Shown: in pieces, positions 55,090 to 64,000 of the stretch
Layout: each line of letters opens with the position of its first letter
Numbering within the stretch: the stretch's first letter is position 1
From: Closterium sp. NIES-65
Lineage: Eukaryota; Streptophyta; Zygnematophyceae; Desmidiales; Closteriaceae
Assembly: GCA_948144175.1 (NCBI GenBank)
Contig: CANXME010000532.1
Span: 4,339,001 to 4,403,000 of the forward strand
Direction: 5' to 3'
DNA length: 64,000 nt
Program-made: the position numbers and the translations under genes
Notes under the pieces: generated by a model
Seen by the model: the letters and a program-made list of their open reading frames with translations, nothing else
What the model was told of the DNA's origin: nothing
The model's database searches: none

Positions 55090-58000
55090 GAAGGTGAGCC
55101 ACGTAGGACTTCTTGGTGATCCCGCAGAGATTGGTGCAGTGCTGAAACTGTTGACGTGGCAGTTTCTTTGTCAGAAAGTCGGCCACCATGTCACCATTTG
55201 GGCAGTACGTAAGCTTGACCTTGCCCTTGTCGATTTCATATTTGATGAAATTGTAGCGGAGAGTGATGTGTTTCGTGCGATTCACGAAGCCGGGCTTGTT
55301 CGCGATCTTGATCGCGCTCTGGTTGTCAGAGAGTAACGTGAAGTGCCCATTCATTGTTACTTTTGCTTCCTGCAGGAGCTCCATCAGGTACAGTCCTTCG
55401 CGAACAGCTGCGCTGGTGGCGATGAACTCTGCTTTGGCTGACGAAAGGGCGATGAGTTCCTCCTTTTGAGAGTTCCACGAGATGAGTCCAGAAGGTTGAA
55501 GTTGAAAAATGAATCCTGTGCGGTAGCGTCTGTTGTCAACATCTCCCGCATGGTCTGCGTCTACGTTGCCGTGCAGCTGCAGGGTAGCCATTAAGTTAGC
55601 TTCGTAGGTGAGGCCGACGTCGGGAGTAGAGATGAAGTATTAAAGTGCGCGGCGTAGATCCTGTAGATTCTCCCCTTCAGGTTGCTTCATGTACTGAGCG
55701 AGCTGGCTTGCGACGTAGGAGAGGTCGGGCCGGCACGTGACGGCGACGAACAGGAGGCACCCTAGCTGCTGCTGATAGAGCGTTGATCCTCGAGAGAGAG
55801 GGGCGTGGTGTCCGGTTTGTGGTTAGGAGGAGGAGTGCGAAAAGGGGTAGTGAGGTTGATAGGTGCGATGCCGAATTTCTTCGCGAGTGTTTTGGCATAT
55901 TTGGCGGCAGAGAGGTGAATCGAGGAAGCGGACTAGGTGATGTTGAGACCCAGGAATTGAGTGACGTCGTGGTTGACAGTGACCTCCAGTTGCTCCTTGA
56001 TATCCGCTTCGAACTGTTCCAGTTGGTCCGTGTCGTCGCCGGTGTAGAGGAGGTCGTCAACGTAGGTAACAAGGAGGATGAATTTGCTGCGCGTCTCCTT
56101 CCTGTACATGCCGAGGTAATGCGGCAGCTGTTGAAAGCCGAGCTGCGTAAGTACCGTGTGCAAGTACTGCTGCTAGAGGCGAGGTGCTTGCTTAATCCCG
56201 TAGAGGGATTTCTGGAGCAGGCAGACGGCGCCATCGTTCTCTTCGAAGGAATGCGACTGCTCGACGAAGATGATTGCGTCGACCGGAGCGTATAAGAATG
56301 CACTGCCGACGTCAATTTGCCGGAGTGGGCGCTGTTTGACGGCGGCGATGCAGAACTGGAGTGTGCCGCTCGACTGGTGCGTAGCTGAGATCGAAGTCCA
56401 CCAGGTGAGTTTGCTCCAAGCCGCGCACCACCCATCGCGTATTGTATTTGTCGATGGAGCCATCCGCCAGTGTCTTGATGCGGAACACCCATTTTCCGCT
56501 GAGAATTTTTCTCCCCTTCGCAGATGTCTGGGGAACGAGCTTCCAGGTCCCACGGCTCTTGAGCGATGCGATCTCCTTGGCCATGGCTGCCTTCCATTTC
56601 TCACTGTCGGGGCCGGAGAGAGCTTGGCGAACGGTGGTGGGTTCCTTGGGGGAAGTGTGGCGATCAGCGACGGTGAGCCCAAGGATGCGAAGACCGGTCT
56701 CGTTGGTCTTTTCGTAGTGCAGGCGATCGTATTCATGGAAGCTGGTTACCTTGACCACGTCGTCGTCACTGTCATCGCCAAGGCGGATGGAATCCTGCGA
56801 AGTATTTGGCGGTGGTAACGCTGCATCTGGTGACTGGCGGGCGTCACTGTTGAAGTTGAAGGCTCCGCGAGTTGTATCATCGGGATCGGTTTGGTGTAGA
56901 GGTATGAAGGTTGGAGTCTGGAGCGGGCTTGTAAGGGGGATGTTAGGTGCGCTGTCAAACTGGGTAACATATGCTGCATCCACATCCTCCGCCAGGCCAG
57001 CTTCATCGTGTGGAGTTGCAAAGCTGCGGTGTCCCTCGAAAACCCTTTCTGATGCCCTGTCAGCTTCGCAGTGTTCATTGAACAGTGGCAGAGTCAGCTT
57101 CTTGTAGAAGATGCAGTCACGTGATTTCGTCACCTCGTGTGTCGCGTAGTCCAGCACGATCCACGCTTTGTATTCCTTTTCGATGCCGAGGTGGATGCCC
57201 CAGCGAGCCCGGTCAGCAAACTTTCCGGTCCTTGCTGTGTGTGGCCTGTACTGTACCATGCAGCCGAACACCCGAAGCAGGCGCGCGTCTGCTTTTCTGC
57301 CCGTCCACGCCCTGTTGGGAGAGTTGTTGTTCTCGAGGCTTTGGGAGGAGAGCAAGTTGTGCAGCCGGACTGCGTGGTTCATGGCGAACGACCAGTACCG
57401 GGTTGGGATGGCTGACTGCTTCATCAGGGCCCTCATCTTAGTGGCAAGGCTCCTGTTTGTCCGTTCTGCTACTCCTTGCTGCTCGTGAGCGTAGGGCAGG
57501 GACACCAGGTGCTCAATCCCTTTCTTCCTGAAGAGCTCTTTGAACTCGTCTAAGAAGAACTACAGGGCTCCGTCCGTCTGCTAGCTCTTCAGCTTAAGCC
57601 CCAATTGTCGTTCAGCCCGCTTCATCCATGCGATGAAGCACTCGAAGGCGAGTGACCTGCACTCAGTATTAACAACCCAGACGTAGCGAGTGCTTGCGTC
57701 GATGAAGGTAAGCGTGTAGGATTCGCCGTCAAGTCCCTCCTTCGTCAAGCACATGAAGTCGCTCTAAACCTTGTCGAGTGGTTTGTAGCGTTCGCAGCCG
57801 GGCAGCAGGTCGGGGAAGGGCTTGTGGGCAAGTGACGCAGCAAGACACACAATGCATGGCGGGTCTTCGGAGTCTATGGTGAGGGAGCCTCCGCGGGGAA
57901 GGAGTAGTGCTCCATCGTCGAGAACGCCAGCCCGCAGGGAGTTCTTGAGTGTTGTGTGAGAAGGGTGCCTGAGCCGTTGATGCCAGATTTCTGGTTCCGC

Positions 58001-58440
58001 GTGGTAGCCGACCGTTTTCTGATAATACTTGTTTCTTGCTGCTGCGCCGTTTGCCTCCCCTTCAGGTCCTGCATCGGCGGCGTCATCGGCGTCAGCGGCG
58101 AACGCGTGGATTGAATTCCGTTCCAGAAGCGCGTGTGGAATCCCGAGGATGTCGTCGGTGTTGCCGGCATCAACTTGGTCTCCGGTTATAAGCAGGCACT
58201 GGTTGGGCCAGACGCGGATTGGGAGTCCCTTCATGGGAATTCGAAAGTAACTGTACTCGGCTCCGATGACCTCAATTTCTTGTGGTCCTTGTTCTGGCGG
58301 CTCTGGCTCCTCGGTAGGTTCTGGCAGTTCTGCTGCTTCTCCGAAGAATTCGTATGTTTCTTCTTCTTCTGACTCTTTTTTCATCGGCTCTGGTGTGTCA
58401 GGGGCGTACTGGTCCGGAATGGGGGGTCCACCCCAGCTGG
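55090..58440 (-). pseudogene. pol region of copia J (fossil)
   Basis: Minus strand landmarks: WHQRLRHPSHTTLK near 57980 and CIVCLA near 57860 (integrase zinc site), YAHEQQGVAERTNR near 57490, GKWVFRIKTLADGSIDKYNTR near 56440-56500, LLVTYVDDLLYTGD near 56050, and in RNase H VDADHAGDVDNRRY, SSAKAEFIATSAA and KHITLRYN. This wording resembles plant-type copia polymerases more than the Gly-rich family of A/E/F. Broken in several places. Confidence 0.82.
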
Positions 58441-58443
58441 TAC

Positions 58444-58568
58444 TGTCAGGCATATATGCTATAGTCTGTGTAGGCTGTAGTGGGGCAATCCATATGGGGT
58501 ACAACACTTTAGGGTTTGCTACTTGTACTCCCCTTTCTGCTCAATGCATTCATTCTCGTTTCTCGTCA
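58444..58568 (+). repeat. 5' LTR of copia K
   Basis: 125 bp, TGTCAGGCATAT...CTCGTCA, with the family core GTAGGCTGTAGTGGGG and CATATGGGGTACAAC. Confidence 0.82.
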
Positions 58569-58611
58569 TGGTATCGAGCAGGTTCCCTAGTGGGAACGCT
58601 ACCTAGGGCCC

Positions 58612-59519
58612 ACCACAATACTTTTTTTTCCTGCCCGGAGCGCGCTTCACTCCTGCCCGAGTCGCGCTCTGTGTGCCCTCCCTACCTTCGCGCCGCCCTT
58701 AGTGGCCCCTCTCACGGCCCCTTTGGCCGCCCTTACGGCCCCTCGCGCCGGCCTTACGGCCCCCCGCGCCGCCCTCTACGGCCCCTCGCGCCGCCCTTAC
58801 GGCCCCTTAAGGCCCCTCGCGTTGCCCTTACGGCCCTCGCGCGGCCCCTTTTGGCCCCTCGCGGCGCCCTTTCCGGCCCCTTACGGCCCCGTCTAGGCCC
58901 CTTGCAGCCCCGCTACGGCCCCGTCTAGGCCCCTTACGGCCCCTCCGCGGCCCCGTCTAGGCCCCTTGCGGCCCCGCTACGGCCCCGTCTAGGCCCCTTA
59001 CAGCCCCTCCGTGGCCCCGTCTAGGCCCCTTGCGGCCTCGCTACGGCCCCGTCTAGGCCCCTTACGGCCCCTCCGCGGCCCCGTCTAGGCCCCTTGCGGC
59101 CCCGTCGCTGCCACGTGCGGCCCCCGTCGCCGCCACCAGCGGCCCCATCGCCACCACCTGCGGCCCCATCGCCACCACCTGCGGCCACGCAGCCGCCACC
59201 TGCGGCCTCGCCGCCACCTACGGCCCCGTCGCCGTCACCTGCGGCCCCGTCGCCCTCCCCTAGCGGCCCTGTCACCGCTCAGCCGCCCAGCGACCGAGCC
59301 GCCGAGCAGCCCAGCAGCCGAGCCGCCCTGCCGCCGAGCCGCCCAGCAGCCGAGCTGCCCTGCCGCCGAGCCGCCCAGCAGCCGAGCCGCCCAGTAGCCG
59401 AGCCGCCCTGACGCCAAGCCGCCGAGCTACCCTACTGTCGAGCCGCTGCTGTTCCTACCAGCTCCCCGGCCCTCCTTCCTCGGACTGGTGAACTCACTTC
59501 CTGCTAGGCCACTGCAGTC
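58612..59519 (+). repeat. GC-rich tandem-repeat leader of copia K
   Basis: 58690-59110 is built of CCCGTCTAGGCCCCTTGCGG-type units; 59110-59260 of CGCCACCTGCGGCCCC-type units; 59270-59420 of GAGCCGCCCAGCAGCC-type units. Counterpart of the leaders in A, E and F. Confidence 0.72.
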
Positions 59520-60108
59520 ATGGCTACCCCCAGTGTCCTTACTTTTGATGCTGAGGGCCGTGCCGTTGACTTTGAGGTCTGGGTCGATGACCTCCAGCTG
59601 TTTCTCCAGTGCAATACGGCAGACGGACTCTCTCAGTTCGATCTCACCTCTGGTGTCTCTCCTGCCCCGGCTGCCACTGCTGACAGCACTGTTCGCTCAC
59701 AGTGGGCCACACGCGATGCTGCTGCTCGCCTTGCTGTGCGTCGCCACTTACCGACCACTGAGCGTGCACACTTTAGCCAGTACAAGAGTGCTCAGACCTT
59801 GTACGACGCTGTAGTTGCACGCTACTCTTCCCCTGCCACTGCTGCACTGAGCCGCCTCATGCTACCGTACCTCTTCCCTGACCTTGCTGCCTTTCCCACA
59901 GTCGCTGACCTCATTACGCACCTCCGCACTAGTGACACTCGCTACCGCGCTGCGCTTCCTGCTGAGTTCTGCGCCAAGAACCCCCCCCCCCCCACATGTA
60001 CATCACCCTCTACTACATAGTCACCCGGCTCCCGACTCTCTTCGCGTAGTCAGGGACCACTTCCTCTCAGTTTGCCCCACCACTCTCACCGTTGACCTCC
60101 TCGAGAAG

Positions 60109-60382
60109 TGTCAGAATCCCAGCCACTAGACCACTGGGATAAAAGGGCTTGTTTCAGTAGCGGGTCAGTGCGCCCATAACCCCCCAGGCGAACGCGCCTG
60201 TAACCCTCTCCAGGATCAATCGGGCATCCACTGTGCAGATCTACTGACACCCCCCCACAATGGGAGGCCCAGGACTAAGCACAGCGGCAACGGCCTACAT
60301 GTGCATACACCGGGAATCGAACCCGAGACCGCTCTGATACCATGTCAGAATCCCAACCACTAGACCATTGGGATAAAAGGGC
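60109..60382 (-). mobile_element. TRIM, second copy, truncated
   Basis: Same family as 24224-24568. A full 141-bp repeat (60109-60249, TGTCAG...CTGACA), a 93-bp internal part with C-run (minus-strand polypurine) and primer site TGGTATCAGAGC (complement of 60331-60342), then only 40 bp of the 5' repeat (60343-60382). It lies in the Gag region of K; comparison with A and F shows that host Gag sequence next to the truncated end was lost too, so one deletion removed both. Confidence 0.87.
60309..60367 (-). promoter_or_regulatory. tRNA-like structure with A and B boxes in TRIM copy 2
   Basis: Minus strand: A-box-like TGGTCTAGTGGTTGG (60353-60367), arm TCTGA-CATGGTA-TCAGA (60333-60349), T-arm TCGGG-TTCGATT-CCCGG (60309-60325) with a perfect B box GGTTCGATTCC. 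The A-to-B distance is 44 nt, as in a real tRNA. The B box and T stem match the consensus better than in copy 1. Confidence 0.6.
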
Positions 60383-63300
60383 AAGGGGGGTAAGGGCGCT
60401 GGAGGGGCTGGCGGGGGCGGTGGAGGTGGTGGTGGAGGCAGTGGAGGGGGTGGGGGTGGTGGTGGGAGTGGTGGCGGGGGTGGCGGCGGCAGCGGCAGCA
60501 GTGGAGGCGGAGGAGGCGGCGGTGGTGGCGGAGGGAGCGGAGACGGCGGAGGTGGCGGAGGAGGCGGAGGTGGAGGAGGCGGCGGAGGCGGCGGCGGCAG
60601 CAGTGGACCTGGTTGCGGCTCTGCGCAGAGGAGTGGCTCTGGTGGTGGTACGCGCCAGAAGCAGCAGAGCAGTCGTGAGACCCTGTCCCCTCAGCAGCTT
60701 CATGAGTGGTACGCTGCGCATCAGCGCGGTGGGGGTACGGGTCCTTGCACCTACGTTCTCCGCACCCGCGACCGCGCTGGTGAGCAGTGCGGGGGCCCGC
60801 ACTCCACCCAGCGCTGCTTCGGCCGCCTGACGGACACGTGGCGTCACCAGTTCCCTGGGGCCTCTGAGATCCATCGCTGGGGAGAGCTGTCTAGGGCGGG
60901 GGTTGCTATCTTTGATCTTGATTTTGATGCTATTCTTGCTGCCATGTATGCTGTTGATGATAATGTTGCGAATGACTGTTACCTGTGTGTACCGCCTCAC
61001 CTAGGCATTGAGGCTGCTGCTCTAGGTGCTCGTGCGTCTGCTGCCCCAGGTGCCAGTGCGTCTGCTGCCCCAGGTGCTGGTGAGTCCGCGCTCTCAGGTA
61101 CTGCGTCGGCTCAGGCCTTACACACCTTCACCCTTGACTCGGGTGTGTCCCGCTCCTTCTTTCGAGACCGCACCACTCTTACGCCGCTTAGTCGGCCGAT
61201 TGCAGTCTCCGTGGCGGACCCCTCTGGGGGTCCTGTCCTTGCTAGCTTCTCCACTGTCTTACCGTGCCCGGCAGCCCCCTCTGGCACCCTGTCAGGTCTC
61301 TACCTCCCTTCGTTCTCTACAAACTTGGTGAGTGGAATGGACCTACAGGATAGGGGGGTTGACCAGTTCACTCCTGCGAGTCAGCGGGTGACCCACTGCA
61401 CGTGTGCTCGGACAGGCCGACACTTGGCCACGTTCAGCCGTCGGCCAGGGTCGAGCCTATACACCCTTACTACTGAGTCTCCTTCGGCTGCTGAGTCTGG
61501 CCAGGTAGCTGCGTCGAGTCAGGTGTTTGCTGCAGCGTCCAGGTGTGGTCCTGAGTGTGCTCCCTGCTCGTGTCGTCTACTGTCCCACCAGACTCTCCTT
61601 TGGCACCACCGCCTTGGTCACCCCTCCCTGCCTCGTCTCCGAGGCATGGCCTCCCGTGTCCTTATCTCTGGTCTCCCTTTGTCTCTCCCTCCCCTACCTC
61701 CAGGGCCTGGCCCTACCCGCGTCCCCTAAGTCGAGGGGCGACAGCGCGCCGCCCCTCACTCCTCCGAGTTTCCTCCGACAGAGGCTCCGCTGCAGACTCT
61801 CCACATGGACGTGTGGGGCCCCGCCCGCGTTAGTGGGCAGGGGCACGAGCGGTACTTCCTGCTGGTGGTTGACGACTACTCGCGTTACACCACAGTCTTC
61901 CCCTTGCGCAGCAAGGGTGACGTCACCGAGGTGTTGATAGATTGGATCCGCGCAGCTCGTCTCCAGCTTAGAGAGAGTTTCGGCTCGGACTTTCCTGTTC
62001 TGCGTCTGCACTCGGACGGAGGCGGGAAGTTTTCCTCTGCCCCTCTGGGAGCTTTGTGTCGTGCGCAAGGCATCCGCCAGACCTTTACGATTTCGGCCTC
62101 TCCAAACCAAAATGGGATTGCTGAGCGCCGCATTGGCATGGTCATGGACATCGCTCGTACGTCCATGATGCATGCGGCTGCCCCCCATTTTCTGTGGCCG
62201 TTTGCGGTTCAGTACGCCGCGCACCAGCTCAACCTTCAGCCCCGGGTCTCCTTGCCATAGACCTCCCCCGCCTTGCAGTGGATCGGGAAGGTTGGCGATG
62301 CGTCTGCGTTTCGGGTCTGGGGATCTCGGGCGTTTGTCCGCGACTTGTCTGCGGACAAGCTGTCCCCCCGTGCTGTTCCCTGCATCTTCCTTAACTTCCC
62401 CCCTAACGCGCCTGGGTGGCAGTTTTACCACCCCACCTCGCGCCGTGTTCTGTCCTCCCAGGACGTCACCTTTGACGAGTCGGTGCCTTACTACCGTCTC
62501 TTCCCCTACCGCACTGCGCCCCTCCCCCCGCTGCCGCTCTTCCTTGCGCCAGGTCCTCCCCCAGTACACCCCCTCCCCCCTCAGGGTCCTGCCCCGTCAG
62601 GTGTGTCCCAGGTAGACGCAGTCGAGCCTGTCGAGGTAGCTGTTGACTCTGGTACTGCTAGAGGTGCTGAGCCTGCGGGTGCCGGGTCTGGGGATGCTGA
62701 GACTGGGGGTGCTGAGACTAGGGGTGCTGAGTCTGGGGGTGCTGAGTCTGGGGGTGCTGAGCCTGGGGGTGCTGGGTCTGGGGGTGCGGAGCCTGGGGGT
62801 GCGGAGCCTGGGGGCGCTGGGCCTGCTCGTGTGGCCGCCGGCGGTGCTTCGTCAAGGCGGGAGCCGCTCTCTCCACAGGAGCTGCGCGAGTTGTTTGCCC
62901 GCCGCTGGGGACGTGCTTCTGGAGCTGGAGGTGCTCCTGTTCCTGCTGGTCCCGGAGGTGCTCGTACTGGAGTTGGTCGTGCTGGAGCTGCTGGCGGTGC
63001 TGGTGCTGCAGGAGTTGAAGCTACTGGGGGTGTTGGCGCTAGTGTTTCTACTAGCGCTGGTGCGTCTGGGGGTGCTGCTGAGGCTGCTGGAGCTGGAGGT
63101 GCTGGAGCTGCAGGGGGTGTTGGCGCTGGCGGTACTGCTGGCGCTAGTGCTTCTGAGGGTGCTGGAGTTGGGGCTGTTGGAGCTGGAGGTGCTGCTGGCA
63201 CTGGCGCTGCCGCTGAGGGTATTGATGCTGTCCTTGCTGGTTCTGGAGGCGCTGTGCGGCCGAGGTCGTACTTCGTTCCGCTCCTAGAGCAGGTTCTTGG

Positions 63301-63710
63301 TCTCCCGCCCTCTACTGGTCTTGCTCCTCCCTTAGAGTGTCCACAGCCTGTCCAGTCCCAGTCTTAGTTACAGCCCGCCTCCCCTCTACCTGCTCCTTCT
63401 CCCTACACTGGTCCTACTAGAGGTCTTGCTGAGCGTCGTGAGCATGCGTCTCGTCCTACGTCGCCTGTTCGTGCTGCTCGCACTAGTGGTCGTACTGCGC
63501 GTCCGCGTCCTTGTGCGGTCCCCGGCACACACCAGATGGCGCTGCGTCCTTCCATTGCTCCTCTGCGTGTCCCGTTACCGTCTCCTCCAGAGTCCTCTCT
63601 TCCTACTCTTGCTGACCCGGAGTCTGACTCTCTTTGTGCTGATAGTCCTTCTGTCACGCGTCTTCTGGCTACTGTTGTCATTGACCCTTCCTTTGAGTCC
63701 ACTGCTGCGT

Positions 63711-64000
63711 TGTTGGTGTAAGGGCCTAATAAACTCAAGCTATTAAGACTTTATCAAACTTAAAACCTCTCCTTGGGGTCACCTCCAAGGGTCCTTGGGT
63801 GCCTGGTACAAGACCAGCCCCTATCCTCGGTTCTGAGTTTGTAGAGAGAGGGATCAAGAGGGACTTAGTCAAAACAGCAAGAGTACCTTGAATGTCGCGC
63901 AGCGTATCGTGCAGACCATGGATCGGATTAAGCTGAGAATTTCCTATATCGAAGCTCACTCTAAGAGCTTTAAAATAAGCCTAGTTGCCTCGCAAAAAGT
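63711..64000. other. Start of an unidentified element at right edge
   Basis: Similarity to the copia family ends abruptly at 63710 and is replaced by TGTTGGTGTAAGGGCC..., which looks like the beginning of an LTR of another retroelement. On the minus strand a 74-codon open frame (63735-63959) is seen, but I do not recognise it. Too little sequence to decide. Confidence 0.35.

Larger units (their letters stand above)
54769..58443 (-). mobile_element. Ty1/copia element J, 5' part missing
   Basis: Minus-strand copia of a third lineage. Proposed 3' LTR 54769-55074 (about 306 bp, minus strand beginning TGTTGAAATAACC next to a GGAATGAAGGGGAG polypurine tract). RNase H about 55090-55590, reverse transcriptase about 55700-56620, hinge and integrase about 56650-57760, GAG-pre-integrase about 57780-58010, protease-side remnant to 58443. 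Gag and the 5' LTR are gone where K begins. Several breaks; no partner LTR, so age cannot be estimated. Confidence 0.8.
58444..63710 (+). mobile_element. Ty1/copia element K, 3' part missing
   Basis: Plus-strand member of the short-LTR family: 5' LTR 58444-58568, primer site TGGTATCGAGC at 58569, GC-rich leader to 59519, Gag from 59520, interrupted by a TRIM at 60109-60382, then Gag end, protease (about 61130), GAG-pre-integrase (about 61600-61720), integrase (about 61800-62270) and hinge to 63710. Polymerase and the 3' LTR are absent: similarity to F stops at 63710. Several breaks. Closest to E in primer site and post-primer hairpin. Confidence 0.87.
59520..63710 (+). pseudogene. gag-pol(partial) region of copia K (fossil)
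   Basis: Gag starts MATPSVLTFDAEGRAVDFEVW at 59520. After the TRIM the Gly-rich run (about 60385-60600), SPQQLHEWYAAHQRGGG (about 60687-60735) and the Cys/His phrase GEQCGGPHSTQRCF (about 60780-60822) follow. Protease core TLDSGVSRSFF near 61130, integrase DVWGPARV near 61810, hinge with AEPGGAGSGGAEPGG-type repeats about 62640-62900 and SPQELRELFARRW near 62870. Several breaks; ends before the polymerase. Confidence 0.83.

Overview
This window looks like nuclear DNA from a photosynthetic eukaryote, most likely a GC-rich green-lineage genome (streptophyte alga or similar; inference). The evidence is dense nested Ty1/copia LTR retrotransposons primed by initiator-methionine tRNA, plant-type DNA-transposon derivatives, and one spliced host gene whose product resembles a family-2 glycosyltransferase known from cyanobacteria. 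No prokaryotic operon, rRNA gene, intact tRNA gene or CRISPR array was seen.

Layout. 1-1885: gag fragment and 5' flank of a minus-strand copia element running off the left edge. 1886-2092: 3' end of another minus-strand element (G). 2093-9206: plus-strand copia A, lacking its 3' LTR. 9207-16111: minus-strand copia B of a different lineage, with 494-bp repeats at both ends. 16112-21260 and 21261-26294: degraded minus-strand copias C and D; D contains a 345-bp TRIM. 26302-33710: complete minus-strand copia E (122-bp LTRs, TSD ATATC), inserted into an older LTR (H) that also carries a 528-bp TA-flanked MITE. 34445-41867: complete minus-strand copia F (identical 129-bp LTRs, TSD GTCTT), the youngest insertion. 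41868-48765: the only gene island, with a (CT)n tract, a hAT-type MITE (8-bp TSD), a PIF/Harbinger-like MITE (TAA TSD), a five-exon glycosyltransferase gene (44163-47421) and a second copy of the TA-flanked MITE. 48766-54744: plus-strand copia I (TSD ATAAA). 54769-58443: truncated minus-strand copia J of a third lineage. 58444-63710: plus-strand copia K, truncated at its 3' side and carrying a second TRIM. 63711-64000: start of something else.

The most interesting signals are: (1) two copies of a very small TRIM whose LTR-end/primer-binding-site junction reads as a tRNA-like structure with A box, 5-bp anticodon-type stem and B box; (2) a host gene of cyanobacterial-type GT2 with a long N-terminal extension and clean GT-AG exon structure; (3) a conserved hairpin plus GGGCCCACC motif just after the primer binding site in the short-LTR copia family, together with a duplicated QLREW peptide motif and an unusual Cys/His motif in its polyprotein. 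All copia elements are treated as fossils; coordinates of their parts are approximate unless tied to an LTR boundary or target-site duplication.
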